A stretch of DNA of 64,000 nt from Chelydra serpentina (GCA_037349315.1 JBAIAC010000007.1:20256501-20320500), one strand, 5' to 3'; shown: positions 21,165 to 33,560, counted from the stretch's first letter. Program-made: numbers and translations. Notes: a model not told the origin generated them from the sequence alone.

Positions 21165-21580
21165 CGAGGTTAGAGCAGTAGACGAAGAATCAGCACCCAG
21201 AGGTTCTATTCCCTGCTTTGCCTTTGGACAAGTCACTTTGGCCAAGATTTTCAAAAGTGGTGCCTCAGTATTTTAGGTGCCTCAGTATTTTAGGTGTCCA
21301 GCACTAGATACCTTAATGGGGCCTGCCTTTCAGAAAGTACTGAGGACCCATCCTCTGAAAAGCAGACCTCTTTAAATTCTCTAATTGGAACCCAAAAATG
21401 TTAGCCCCTTTTGAAAATATTGGTCTCAATATCTCTGGGTCAGATTCTGATATCCTTATTCATGTTTTATAGTACCTTGCTCAGGGGGTAGTCACACTGA
21501 CGTCAGTGGGACTTCTGGAGTAAGGTGCTACGCAGTGTAAAGGTATCAGAATTGATCCCTCTGTGCCTATACTTTCCAAT
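21165..21580 (+). repeat. SINE head plus 'gattttcaaaag' palindromic repeat
   Basis: At 21165-21260 the words 'gttagagcagtagac', 'ggttctattccctgctttgcc' and 'ggacaagtcactt' mark a tRNA-derived SINE. It runs into 'aagattttcaaaagtggtgcctcag' and 'ccttttgaaaatattgg', inverted words of the palindromic MITE also seen at 22797-22891. Edges are approximate. Confidence 0.5.
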
Positions 21581-22796
21581 TAGTAAAATGGACCCAACAT
21601 CTATCGACTTCCCGGAGGTATTGGGTGTCTAATTAACTAGTGCTTGTAACGTGCTTTAAAGTCATAGAACAAAATGTTATCCAAATGTTATCCAAACACT
21701 GATTGATTTTTATCAAGAAGAGTTCCAGTTTTTTACCCACAACGTTAGTTTGGAATGATCACTTCCCTCATTTGTGCTGTTGTGTGGGAGAGCTATTTCT
21801 ACCTAAAATGATTTTGCATTGTTTGGTAACTACAATCTCTGCCTCTTTTAAACCTTATTGTAATTACTAACCATCACATAATAGCTCACACCTTGACAAA
21901 GTCCATCCAAAATTACCTTTGGAATACATTCCAAAATTCCATTCGAATACAGGAATTTGCAATTGCATAACATCTTCTCTTGCTTTTGCTAAAGAGCAGG
22001 ATTAGCAATGGTAGATTGTCTTCTGCACTCCTTTGCTCTGAACAGTGACAAGAAGTCTGGATACAAAACTTTGTCACGTTATGTTTTAAGATTTGGTAGT
22101 GGCGAAAAAAAATGGTGTGCATCTAGGAGCATTTCTGAAGGAGGAAAGCTAAGTGATAAAGTGCACCTTTAACATAATGATGGTAATTCAGTCTCAGACA
22201 GGAAATGCTATTATACCCCCTTTAAAAGACTAGAATAAGTCATAATTGAAATGACAATTATGATAATCCTTATCTAATGAAGATTTTGAAACAAAAATAT
22301 TTTTTTGGTGTGTGTATATTTACTGTACCTCAGTACAGTTTGACTCTTCCGTTGGGCTGGAGAGTCTAAGCAAATATACAAATATTTCCTACCCATTTTG
22401 CTGCTACAGCTGCTCTCTCCATTCATGTATGGTAGTAGATGATTCCCTCCTTGTCTAAAACAAAAACATTTGACTATTTAGATACGCAGCTCGGTCTTTT
22501 GCCGCTGATCAGATACCAGAGAGATAGGCAATCTTATAAAAGGTTAGGTGGATCAGTTAGTCACAGAATTCCACATAACCCCCAAAGAATTCAATGCATT
22601 TACACTGTGTTTCATCATAGCTCTAACAAGGAAGCTACTGCAAGTTTCCAACAGCACTGGCATTTTACAAAGGACAATGAGTTACAGCAGACACTCCTGT
22701 AGCTGGAAGCCAATATATGGTAAGTAGCCTTTCAAGTATGAATTGCATAGAACACAGACTGACCTTCTGAAGGCACTAATAATCATGTTGGCTTGG
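21581..22796. other. Unassigned spacer
   Basis: AT-rich sequence in which I recognise no gene or repeat. Short frames (69 and 87 codons) have no domain. Confidence 0.5.
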
Positions 22797-22891
22797 ATTT
22801 TCAAAGGTGTCTAAGGGAGTTAGGCACCCAAATCCCATTGAAATGCAATGATAGTTGAGCCTCTCATTTTCTCAGGCTCCTTTGAAAATCC
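22797..22891. mobile_element. Palindromic MITE, about 95 bp
   Basis: The left arm 'ggattttcaaaggtgtctaa' and the right arm 'ggctcctttgaaaatcc' pair as an inverted repeat with 'ttaggcaccc' and 'gttgagcctc' inside. Related degenerate copies are near 21240-21420, 25625-25725 and 61800-61890. The small size fits a snap-back MITE. Confidence 0.6.
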
Positions 22892-23408
22892 TAGTTTTTC
22901 CTAATCAAGCACTCCCCAGCCAAGGCACTCAGATTGTGGGACACAACCCACTCCAGGCAGAGTGGGACACAACCCACGCCACACTTATCCATATAAAGGC
23001 AATCCAGGAGAAACAGAAGGGAAAGGATTTGGTGGGAGAGGGAAATGGAGAAATAAATGAGATCACTATAATAAACCTTGAAATAAAAATCCCTTGGTGA
23101 GCTGAGATGGATGTTAAGCAGGGAGGCCCACTCCCCAATGCTCATCACAGCAAAAGCACTTCTGAACCAAAATGTAATACAGAGTAGCGTAAAGGTTGCA
23201 ACCCAATCTCTAAATACTAGAGGCATCCGAGGACCAATAGGACAAGGAAAAGGTGATGATGTCATAATGTAGCCAGAGCCTAAAATGTTTAGGAGCTTTA
23301 AAAACCAACAAGGCCAATATAAGGTGCCTCTCAGGACTAGTCCCATAGTTTATACATTGCTTTCAGGTCCCTGGGGATTAATAGTACTATAGAAAGGTAA
23401 TTAAAAAG
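22892..23408. other. Unassigned spacer
   Basis: No repeat or gene was recognised. A 151-codon minus-strand frame (22891-23346) overlaps other frames and the palindromic MITE, and has no domain. Confidence 0.5.
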
Positions 23409-23710
23409 TGAAAAATACCAGTGTGGTCCAGCGGTCAGGGAACAGGCCTTTGAGCCAGGAGGCCTGCATGCTAGTCCTGACTCTTCCATTAGCCAGCTTT
23501 ATAACCTGGGGCAAGTCCTGTACTGCCAGATCCAACTTCCATTAAAGTCAGCGGACAGACAGACTCCTGTGAGACTAATGGGAGCTGGATCAGGCACTTA
23601 ATCTCTGTCTCAGTTGCCCTATCTTGTCACAATGATACTTACCACCCTCCTTTGCAAAATTCTTTGAGGTTTACATGTGAAAATTGCTATGTAAATGTTG
23701 TGAAATGTTC
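23409..23710 (+). repeat. CORE/MIR-type SINE
   Basis: Successive blocks 'gtggtccagcggtcaggga', 'gagccaggaggcctgcatgc', 'ataacctggggcaagtcctg', 'atctctgtctcagttgccc' and 'ttctttgaggtttacatgtg' match the full order of the amniote tRNA-derived SINE. A short 'tccattaaagtcagcg' patch is inserted in the middle. Confidence 0.7.
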
Positions 23711-24970
23711 TGGTTTAGTTCAGGATTTTGTACTTTCCTTTGCTCAGTTCATTTCAAAGTGTAGAATTAATGAAGAGCCTTTGAGAAAATCCCTGGGAGA
23801 CTCCTAAGGCCAGGAGCTAGTTTACCTGTAATATTTGGCAATGGAATAGGATGTGTTATGCCTTTGTTGTGGGTTTGTAATTAGAACCAAGGAATATATA
23901 TATTACTTGCAGAGCTTTATTAATGTGAACTACCGAAAGTGGCTTTCAAATGGTTATTTCTTCTTAGACCTGACCTAGTTCTAATAATTTGCCATTCAAA
24001 AGATGCAGAACTTAGATCTTTGCAGGAAGTTGTTACAATTCATTGTGAACAGTGGCCTAAAAGGGTTCCCATATGTAGTCAAATACATTAGCACAGTAGG
24101 GAGATGTGATCTTTTCTAAGGCTATTATTCTAATCATTTCATCTAGTCCCTTGTCCATATATAATATGCACTGGCACAAAATTAATTTAATGCTCTTTTT
24201 TTAAAAAAAAATCCGTGCTACAGTACAAAAACCTTCTGACAAAGCACGATGTATTGAACATGTGCTTTTAGGAAGTCCTTCATTCCCTGTTAACTGCACA
24301 ATGCAATTGCATCACAGTGGGCTAGATGACCAATTTTTTCTTTATTTTATGGCAATATGTAATAATAGCTGGAAGGCAAGTGGGGTAGCTAGCACTAACT
24401 TTCAGTATTTATAATTACTATGAAACAATTGCATATTATATATATAGTCTATATCTGATTGCATCCCTCTCAATCCCCTCCCCTTTCTTATGTCACTCAT
24501 CTTAGGCCCCGATCCTTCAAGCTACTCGATGCAGACTTCATTGGGGCTGCACATGGATCCATCTCTGAGGAGCCACTTGCAGTATATGGAGGTCTTAAAC
24601 TGAAAAGCTGTCCAGGATGAGGACTATACCCTCGTGTTAGTGCAGTACTCAGCACAATGGAGCCCAGATCTTGATAATAAAATAATTAACATTTTTAAAG
24701 CATCATCTAGACATTATGGCCAGTCTACTCTTATTTATGGCTGGGGTAACACAGAATTTCACCACATTTCAGTCTTTTCATTTTATTTTGTTGTTAGTGC
24801 AGAAAAGGAACACAAAATATAGTCTTTTGTCACTCTAAAAGGTTGTCATACAATATTTAAGGACAGATTAATAGATATCCATATGAATAGACTCTGAACC
24901 AATGCGTTACATATTATGAGCTTACATCACTTCTTAGATGCATTCTTGAAGAATGCATAGCTAGTGAATA
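23711..24970. other. Unassigned AT-rich spacer
   Basis: No gene was recognised. A short TA run (tatatatatag) is at 24436-24448. Confidence 0.5.
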
Positions 24971-24974
24971 CTTC

Positions 24975-25125
24975 TACTTAGTGCTTATATAGTGGTTTAC
25001 ACATTCAAGGCTCTGTACAAAGATTTAACTAATTAATTCTCACAATAACCCTGAGAGGTAGATGTTATTAGCCCCATTTTCCAGATGGGAAACCGAGGTA
25101 AATAGTTAATGAGACTTGACTTGGG
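24975..25125 (-). repeat. SINE 3' part, antisense
   Basis: 'acattcaaggctctgtacaa', 'ctcacaataaccctgagagg' and 'cccattttccagatgggaaa' are the reverse complement of the CORE/MIR SINE tail region. Confidence 0.65.
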
Positions 25126-25374
25126 GCCCAATCCAATGCCCGTAGACACTGATGCAATGGTTTCCTGGATGGAATACACCGTTACAGATCAGACACAAAA
25201 TATTTTACCATTACTGAAGTTAAAATTTAGGGTTTTATTCTTTCAGCTTGCTTGGAAAATAGAGACCTGAGCAAAGGACCAAGAGCAGAAACTCCAGTTC
25301 TGATCCTAGTGCCGACACTCTCTATATAATTCACTTCACCTCTCTATTTCTATAAAAACACACCCTTGACCGAC

Positions 25375-25584
25375 AAAAATGTTACCAATGAAAAGCATCG
25401 GTGTAGACAGCACTTTGTCGGCCGGAGACGCTCTCCCACTGACCACCTTGTTGGGGGGTGGTTTTGTCGGCAGGAGAGGTTTCTCCTGCCAACAAAGAGC
25501 AGCTACACTGGGTACCTTGCAGCGGCACTGCTATAGCGGCAGAGCTGTGCGCCACTGTAAGGTGTGCAGTGTAGACATAGCTTA
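25375..25584. mobile_element. Harbinger-type MITE, 5'-truncated
   Basis: It contains 'gaccgacaaaaatgttacca', 'tagacagcactttgtcggc', 'cggcaggagaggtttctcc' and ends GTGTAGACATAGC followed by TTA. The same family at 58156-58439 is longer. The end motif and the adjacent TTA suggest mobilisation by a Harbinger transposase. A 68-codon frame here is not a gene. Confidence 0.65.
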
Positions 25585-25624
25585 ATACTTTCTCCTACTT
25601 CACAGGACGGTTGCAAGTTAGGGC

Positions 25625-25730
25625 AGGATTTTCAAGAGCTCCTAAGGGAATGAGGTGCCTAAATTTTATTGAAAGTTGGTGGACGTGGATGCCTAAAGCC
25701 ATTAAACACTTTGAAAACCCCACTCTGAAT
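25625..25730. mobile_element. Degenerate palindromic MITE
   Basis: 'aggattttcaagagctccta' and 'cactttgaaaacccc' are inverted ends of the same snap-back family as 22797-22891. Confidence 0.45.
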
Positions 25731-25799
25731 GTGTGTGAAGTGCTTTGAAAATTTAAAGTGTTATAATATACACAGAATTAATGTAACTACTTTAGCTGG

Positions 25800-26100
25800 T
25801 CAACATTTGTTGGCCAAAAAAATTTCCCAATGAATTTTTGTCACAACTGAATTTTTTTTTTCCTGGGAAAATGTCAAATTTGACAACATTTTCCAGTTTT
25901 TCAAGGGAAAGTTTGAAATGAAACATTTCATTTTAATTGAGAATGTTAAAGTTTTCCATTTTGACCTTTCCAAATCAAAGTTTTCTGAACTTTTTGTTCT
26001 GTAGAAATTTACCATATTTTGAATTTTTGTTCCACTTTGGGATGAAAACAAGTGTCTAACTATCAGAACTTTCCTCAGGAAAAAATTCTGTTTTGTAAAC
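25800..26100. repeat. Dispersed A/T-rich repeat, copy 3
   Basis: Words 'cctgggaaaatgtcaaattt', 'gaaatgaaacatttcatttt' and 'gttttccattttgacctttc' match the family at 2880-3250. The 83-codon minus-strand frame is a product of this composition. Confidence 0.5.
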
Positions 26101-28379
26101 AGTTTTAATCGGCACCTAATTGTATGTGCCTATGTTTATCAATTCAGTTAAATATTTCATGTTGGAAAAAACTTCTTGTTTAGTCTCTGATATTTAGAAT
26201 CCACTTCTTTAATTAACTCTTCTTCTATATATTACTCCTATCTGAGCCTGGGATGTGGCTGTGTATATTGCTGACATTAAAACAATAATGTTCCAAAGAA
26301 AATAATTCAACTGCTGATGTGTGTTGTACATTAAAGTTCACAGTGATTAAACTTCATCAGAAAGATATGTGTTCCTTACCATACATGACAGGCTTCCCTT
26401 AGTATAAGGGCTTTACCTGCAAGCTGTAAACAAGTAAATATTACATTCTGTAGAACTGAGAATTATTTAACAAGGTAATATGCTAGATATCAAAATAATT
26501 AGCCTAAACAGTAATGAGGATTTGATGAGATTTTTTGCACAATTGAAGGACGGACGTACATGCTTTGTTTTTTTTAACCTACCTTGTGGCTAATGACCTC
26601 AGGTGGGAATATGAGAGTATTGCATTTAAAAAGCAAGAAACTCGAGGAATGAATCCAAATGTGGGCTTTTATTGCACGGTGTGCTATGCGGAGAAAGACC
26701 AAAATCAGAACCTTTTAGCCAAACCCCAAACTTCAGCATTTTTGATAAAGCAGGGCACAGCAAAACCTGACAACAAAACAAAACACAACACAGATTTCTA
26801 GGCCCAGCTCTAATGCTATTTTGAGTTGGCACTGTGTGAATGAGTCTGTGTTTTTTAAACGGCGGCCTGCTTGTTTATTTAATTTGACACACAGCATTAA
26901 AGATGAAGATTGGAGAGAGTTTAACACTAGCTATTCTCAAAAAATTTTATTCAAGGGCCCCGATCCTGAAATCAGATCCATGCAAGTGGACCCAGTGCCT
27001 GTGCAGAGACCTAGCGTCACACAAGGGTCCATCTACATGTATCTGATTGCAAGATCAAGGCCAAGTTTTGTTAAGGGTGGCTTAGCCAGCTTTTCTTCCA
27101 TTTAACTTTATCAAGACAAGAAATTGCATTTTCAGATTGATCCAACATCCTGCTAGCTTCTACTGCTTAGGAATAACTCACTGGTTGAAAATCACCACTA
27201 AAGACAAGTACAATGATATTGTTTTAAAAGTAACAATGAAAGCCACTTACATAATTTTGCATTTTTATACACTTAAGGAATGTCATTTTATTCAAAAATT
27301 AAACAGCCCTCTTTTAGAGCCAATATATTGAACTAATAATAATGATGTGTTTTATAGCCTATGAACTTTGCCATGTGCACTATAGTCGTCAAAAAGTCAA
27401 TATCAGTAAATTGACAAACTTGTCAATGAGTGAAATTAATTTTCTTTTTCTGGTGCCTCCTCACTAAACATAATATTAATATGACACACTGGAATTCACT
27501 GTCCGCCCTGAGGGTTATGTAATTAGGAGACAGCAAGGTTATATCTGAGAGCATGATAGAAAGTATATCGCAAGCAAACAAAGAGAATAGAGTATATTTA
27601 AATGCTGTCACAAATCATGTGCCAATTTATCCCCTAGAATTCCAGTCTTTTCAAAGTTAAAAACTAGAATTTCCAAAAGTCTCCACAAATTTTGGGTGCC
27701 CAGCTTGAGGCATTTAAGACCCAGTTTGCTGAAGTGTTAAACTGCTAGAACTTCCAGGGACATCTATGTAATTGTAGCTTGATGGAGAACAGCAAAACTT
27801 TTGCCATTATACAACCAAAAATAATTGTATTTACCTGATAGATGATTTAGAAAACAAACATCACAATAATGCAATGTATTAAACAGCATCGGGTAAAGCT
27901 ATGTGTCATGAAACTCTGAATAGAAAGAATAGGATCATAACTTTAAGGGGTTCATAGTAAAAAGGCCTTTGCATCCTGAGAACATAAAGGCGGGATGATG
28001 GCAGTTCTCCACTGCATGGTTTAGCATTATACAACCTTAATCTCAGGTTTGGAGGGAATGGACAACATGTGCATATGAAATCCTCACTCTTAAATATGTG
28101 GAAAGGAACTGGGGAATGCAGCTAAGGCACTCTGGAGGGTTTTTGTTGGTGAGTGTTTTGATTTTTCATTCTGTGTTTGGAAGAGGAGAACATTAATTTA
28201 AAGGAGAACAAGTTGGTTTTTGCCCCTCAATAGCTTGGGTGTAATTTGTTTTCCTATTTACATTCTGGACAACAAGGAATAGGATTTTCCAGAGTAAATA
28301 TTTTGTTGTTTGCAGGTGTGTTTCTGCAGCTGAAATCAAGCAACTGGATTAGAGAGATCCTCTGGGATAGGTGCTAAGG
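26101..28379. other. 2.3-kb stretch without recognised gene
   Basis: AT-rich, mostly low-repeat-looking. No frame carries a domain and no terminal repeats were seen. Confidence 0.45.
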
Positions 28380-29060
28380 ACCATGTTTTTCACCTTGGTC
28401 TTTTGGGCCATGTCCTTAATTGGAGCTTAGTGTCCCATTAATGATTGCATCTCCTGGGATTTATATGACCATTTCAGCACTGCAGTTACTGCCTAATGGA
28501 CTGCTGAACAACAAAGAGTCCTTGTAGTCTTGTCCCAGAGGCCCCCCCGTATTAAATATACAGCAGTCCTCAATTAACCTGATGTTTAAAAAACATAGTG
28601 GCATGATAGCTTTAAAGGCTATCTCCTTAGGAAGCTCCCTGGTCTAAACTGATATGATTTAATTGTCCCCTAATGCAAATATGTCCATATGCAAAGACCA
28701 GCTTGCATGTAATACTAATAGTTGACTTTATGCACTGCTGTGACCAGGCTAACAGATTTCTATACCCACAAGTATCAGTTTCAAGGCATTAGGATACTGA
28801 AATTGACCTTGATTGTATCACAGGGTTCATATTATCGGCAATTTTAAAGAGAAAGCACAATGAGTTCTTATGAAGTTTGAGCCATTGCAATAGTAACAGA
28901 GTGCAGCTCTTCCCATGAGTCTGCAGGGTGGCTGCGAGATAAGCGGATGATAAATTCTCTTATCTCAGCGGCAGTGTGGAGAGATGGCACGGACACGTTT
29001 TCATGTTCAAGAAAGGGATTTCTGATGCTTGCACAACACATTTGTGCCACTCCAGGGGAT
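28380..29060. promoter_or_regulatory. Possible conserved non-coding block
   Basis: This repeat-free-looking stretch carries a perfect POU octamer ATGCAAAT (about 28673), a second ATATGCAAAG some 16 bases on, homeodomain-type cores (TTAATTGGAG near 28415, CCATTAATGATTG near 28436) and GATA-type words (GAGATAAGCGGATGATAAA near 28935). These features resemble developmental enhancers. No conservation data are available, so this is inference. Confidence 0.33.
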
Positions 29061-29839
29061 TTCCAAAAAGGATGGTGGTAAGGCCTGAAAGGAGCATTTT
29101 TGGCCTGCTACATTCATACAGATTCTCCCCTCAAAACTATTTTAAAACCACATTTGGTCAGCCCTTAAGTCATTCAATCAAAGTATATTTGGCTCTTTTC
29201 ATTCCTCCAGCCCCCCAGTTACTTTTCTTCTTTTGATATGATCCCTCTGTACACACAGACCAACATTTGCTGCCCTCTTGCATTGCAGCTTCATGTCTAG
29301 TTCACTGTCCATTCTCACCTTGCAGCATCACCACTGTGCAAGGGGGTCTCCCACTCAATATTGGGGGATTAGGGTGAGGTTTTTTTTCCTGAGATGATCC
29401 ACCTCAGCACCATGTATTGGACTATCCCTATAGACCAATTATTTAACCCCCCCGACACACACACACACACGTGTGTGTCACGGAGTCAGTTTTTGCCAGA
29501 TAGGCTCATGTTCCAACTGTACTCAAGAGAGTGAAGAACAAAGAAGTGAGGTCTGCATTTGCTGATTGAAATATGGCCCCTTGTCACAGCAACACACATA
29601 CATAGACCTAACTCCACATATGGGACTAGTCTATGGATGGAACATGGACCACACGTGCAGGGAAGTGCAGAAGTAGAATGCCCTCCCTTGCAGCCAGAAT
29701 TGCCTGTAAAGGAGATGTCATGCAGTGATTTACTGGCTTTGGAGAGCACCGCACATGGATTTTCCCAGCAGGACAGAGCGCTGAAAAATGTCGGTTGGAT
29801 CAGATTCAAGATCCCATGGACGAGGATAAATCTGTTTCC
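29061..29839. other. Unassigned spacer with a CA/GT simple repeat
   Basis: At 29454-29478 a run of CA dinucleotides switches to GTGTGTGT, forming a small self-complementary microsatellite. Nothing else was recognised. Confidence 0.5.
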
Positions 29840-30010
29840 TTGATGCCTTCTAATCCCAACTCTACCACAGAAGTGCTGTGTGATCTTGAGGTAGCCCCAT
29901 CACTGCTCTGTGCCTCAACTTCCCCATTTGTAAAATTATAATGAGAACTCCCTTCCTCAGGAAATGTTTGAAAAGCCCCATATAAAAGTTAAGTACATGG
30001 GGGACCAGCA
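29840..30010 (+). repeat. SINE fragment
   Basis: 'tctaatcccaactctaccac', 'ctgtgcctcaacttccccat', 'ttgtaaaattataatgagaa' and 'tgaaaagccccatataaaag' follow the CORE/MIR SINE order. Confidence 0.65.
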
Positions 30011-30329
30011 AATTCAGCGCTATCACTGAGTACATATCACAGTGATACTGGAGCAAGGGAAGACCCACACACACACACAGTCTCTACAGCTGTGCCCAAG
30101 ATCACCATAGCAAGTCCCACGGCATTTCACCCATTGTTAGAACCGCTTGAAAAACCCCAATTAAATCCCATTAAACAGTTTAGAGAAAATTAACGTTTGT
30201 GTTTCGTGTAGAATATTTTAGTCCAAAAATTAAACCACATCAAAAATTTTCTGTGAAAACTTGATTCAGTTAAAAAGATTTCTAGGCAAAAAATGTTTGA
30301 TTAGCTCTACCTGTCCTATATTAAGCAGA

Positions 30330-31060
30330 GCTCTGCCTGTCTTCTGGCTGAGGCTCTAGCCTAGGATCTGGATTCAATTCCACAGGCTTCCTGTGTGATT
30401 TTGGGCAAGTCACTCACTCTCTCTTTGCAGGGCCAGTTTAAGGAATTGGCATTATGTGGTACTAATGTGCACAGGGCTCTGCTCCTGGAGACATATGGTG
30501 ACTTCAGAATTTGAGGGGGCGGGGGGAGGGTGTATATATGTTTTTACATCCCAGCATGGTGAAGAAAAACACGTCCCAAGCATAACTGATGCAGGGTGCC
30601 CGCCTGAGTCTGCAGACAACCTGAAACAATAGTTCTCATCTGTGATTGCCCCTCATTCATCTGAATGGGTTGCCTCTGAAACCCCCTGCTTCTGAGGTGC
30701 CAGCATGCCAGCAAAGCACTCAAGGGCTCAACATCACCACTCCTGTTATGGCTTTACTGGGGGGGTGTCTGCAAGGGCCTCATGCAAAGTGCAGCCTGCC
30801 TGAAAACAAGTAGGAGGGGAAAGCACAGCTTCACCATTGAGAAGTGGTAGTGGCTCCTCCACCAACCCAGAAAATGGCTCATGCAGGTGGCTGGAAAATT
30901 CCAAGTCATGGGGGGGAAGGGCCATTGGAGAGGTTTCCTAGGGCCCATGGGTAATTTAATCTAGACCTGCTCTGTGCTTAGGTTCCCTATCTGTGAAATG
31001 GGAGTAATACTCAGTTGTTAGCGTAGGTTGAAACACTAACTGAAGAGGGAAAGCTGTGTG
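30330..31060 (+). repeat. SINE split by an inserted MITE
   Basis: The SINE head ('ggctctagcctaggatctgg', 'ttttgggcaagtcactcact') stops at about 30428. The continuation ('gtgcttaggttccctatctg', 'tgaaatgggagtaatactca') resumes at about 30974. The sequence between is an insertion (next entry). Joined, the two parts read as one normal SINE. Confidence 0.65.
30430..30970. mobile_element. Probable hAT-type MITE inside the SINE
   Basis: It begins CAGGGCCAGTTTAAGG and ends CTAGACCTG, so CAG...CTG ends are present but the inverted repeats are weak. The flanks CTCTTTGC and CTCTGTGC could be an 8-bp duplication with one mismatch. The interior is GC-rich near 30510 and non-coding. Exact edges are uncertain by a few bases. 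Confidence 0.5.
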
Positions 31061-31239
31061 GGAGCACTGCTATCCCAATGGGGGAGAGGAGCTTTCCTGT
31101 TTTTAGCAATGAGAGATACCCTATGCACTTACTCCCTCCGTTATGTTAATCTTTGATAATACTACCTTTGTCTGTCTTGTTTATATTGTGAGCTTCTCTT
31201 ACTAAACTGTGCTGAATGCTGATCTTGGTTGGGGGCCTC

Positions 31240-31445
31240 CATCTAAGGTATTTACATGGCCCCTCTTCACTATAGTATCTGAGCACCTCAGTCTTTCATG
31301 TATTTATCGTGACAACACTCCTATGAGGATGGACAGGCAGGCTAAGTGACTTACCTAAGGTCACATGGGAAGTCTATGGCAAAGCAGGGACTTGAACGTA
31401 GCTCTTCTGAGCCCTAGGCTAGCTCTCAAACCACTGGACCCGTCC
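31240..31445 (-). repeat. SINE, antisense
   Basis: 'taagtgacttacctaaggtc', 'acatgggaagtctatggcaa' and 'gcagggacttgaacgtagct' are the reverse complement of the SINE promoter and core region. Confidence 0.65.
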
Positions 31446-31894
31446 TTCGTCTGGGAGCTACTGTAATACAAACAATAAATAGGAATGCCTGTAGTCAAAC
31501 AATAAACAGAAAAAGTTGCTCCTCCTGACTCTTGAAACCCCAATGGAGCTGCTAATGAGGCATCAAAGAATAATGGTACAATTCGGCATCAAAGAATCCA
31601 ATCATGCAGATTTCCTCTCAGAGGGCTTGGGTATTCGACATATGCTGCTTTCCCTCAGAGAAGGGCTTTTATTATTAAACATAATTTTATCATTACAGAT
31701 TTTAAATAAAATTCAGTAAATACAATAAGAAAACAGCAAAAGGTTTGTACAGTGCAAAGCCACCATTCCCCTCCTCAGGATTTACAGCATGGAGAACCTA
31801 GAAAAAAATCAAGTGTACAAATTATCTGATGTTCTTTGTATGACATCCTGACAGTTCTGTTAGTACTGTTTAAAGCCATATAGGAGAACTTGTA
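31446..31894. other. Unassigned spacer
   Basis: No gene or repeat recognised. Short frames only. Confidence 0.5.
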
Positions 31895-31985
31895 TGCAGT
31901 GTTGTAGCTGTGTTGGTCCCAGGTTATTAGAGACACAAGGTGGGTGAGGTAATATCTTTTATTGGTCCAATAAACCAACGACCCA
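31895..31985. repeat. Retroelement tail fragment (Penelope/LINE-like)
   Basis: 'gttgtagctgtgttggtccc', 'agagacacaaggtgggtgag' and 'taatatcttttattggtcca' are words I recall from an abundant sauropsid 3'-tail repeat. The family name is uncertain. Confidence 0.45.
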
Positions 31986-33239
31986 GTGCAGATGATGCTT
32001 CATAATGCTTTAGCCTAACTGTAGACAGTCTCCTCAATTAGCACATGATTAGCAGAAAGTCATGGGACGTTCAGCTCAGTCCAGCCAGTAAAAGCTGTTT
32101 GACTGAGAGATTTGTTTGTTTTTTAATTTAATTAATTTATTTAATGAGGCTTGGGGCAAAAATCATGGCATGGAAAATTCCTTGCTTCCAAGTGTTACTA
32201 AGGCCAGAATGTTAACTTTAATGTAGTGCTTTCTAGTCCAATTAATGATTTTCAATTCTCTGTTTTTCTCAGAAGAATTATCTGGTTATGAAAAGATGGG
32301 TTAATGCCCTGGCCTTTCACCTCTGAACTTAGGTTCAGACCTGGCTTTCTATAGATCACTAATTAAACGACTGGATAATTATTTGTCAGTGCCACAAAGC
32401 TAGTAAACTACTAGGTCATTTGATATGATTGATAGTCTCTGGTCAAGATGGGCCCAGGACTGGAATATCATGGCCAGACTGAAGTATGCAGACAGCCTGT
32501 ATGGGAAATTTCAATATTATAGCTGAATATTTCCTGATACTAGTTCTCTCTATTGAGAAGTAAAAATGTTTGCATAGAATATGGTGTAGGAAAAAAAATC
32601 AAGTGGAGAAAATATAATTTTCTAAGCAAACAAGATGTCAGCTCAACAGTACAAATGTTATATTTACATTAATTTCATTATTAAGTTTTATACCATTTAA
32701 TGGGTTTTAAGAATTACTCCATAACAGAATATGATTTTCATATAAAAGAGATGGTATATTTTTAAATCAAGCCTGTAAAAACTTGCTCATCAGTGGTTTA
32801 TGAAACTTGAGTACACTGATGCTTCAAGTACTCAATTAATGTCAGGCAATATGGATTTCAATCTGGCTTGAAATATATTTAAACAAATGAAGTAGATACA
32901 AATGTTGCCTCCTTTGGCCAGCCAGAGCTAAAAATCCATTTTCTACCCCATTTATAAAAAGAAGTAATTTGAATGTAATTTATCTAAAGCACAATATGTT
33001 TCCTAATTTTTACATGTAACCATAACTTATAGTTTAAGTAATAGTTATATCCATGGATCTTAGTGCACTTAATTGAAAATGTATGGTATTAAAATGCAAG
33101 CCTCCATCCTTCAAAAAATAAAAGCGTTATACTGAAGAATAAATACTAGATTGGGGAAAGAACCTTTAAAAAAAAAAAAAAAACCTCTAAAAAACCCTCT
33201 TTAAATGCAAACATCTCTCCCCTTTATGTTACTTTAGAT
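31986..33239. other. Unassigned AT-rich spacer
   Basis: No repeat ends or coding signal. A 17-base A run is near 33168. Confidence 0.5.
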
Positions 33240-33560
33240 TTGTGTTCGAATGAAATTAGTCTCTCTCAGTCCGGTATTTCAGTTCAGATTACAAAATTCT
33301 CTCATCTGACTGTCACATTTCACACTGAAGTCCAATTCTTCTGCAGTGGAGTGACATGTCAAGGGTGACAGTGACAAATTGTCAATAAGTAAGGAATAAC
33401 ACATGACAGGGTGTGCGGTCATAATGAGATATATGCATGCCTCGAGAGCGTTTGGAGGCATGAGGCTGAAGGGCGAGTGCTCTCAGCACTCCCAATGTTG
33501 CTAGGTCTCATTAAGACTCTGCACGCACTGGAATGGGTTTTTAGACATTAAAAAAAAGAT
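33240..33560. promoter_or_regulatory. TGACA/TGTCA half-site cluster
   Basis: Seven TGACA or TGTCA pentamers fall within 98 bases at 33311, 33352, 33357, 33366, 33372, 33380 and 33404. They include the 10-base palindrome TGACATGTCA (33352-33361) and the tight pair TGACAGTGACA. TGACA is the core recognised by TALE homeodomain proteins such as Meis and TGIF. The surrounding sequence looks free of repeats. A regulatory role is inference. Confidence 0.4.

Noticed and set aside
22891..23346. 151-codon minus-strand frame
   Set aside because: No domain, overlaps a palindromic MITE and other frames, no initiation or splice evidence.
29454..29478. Short regularly spaced repeat that could suggest an array
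   Set aside because: It is a CA/GT microsatellite. No CRISPR-like repeat-spacer structure exists anywhere in the window.
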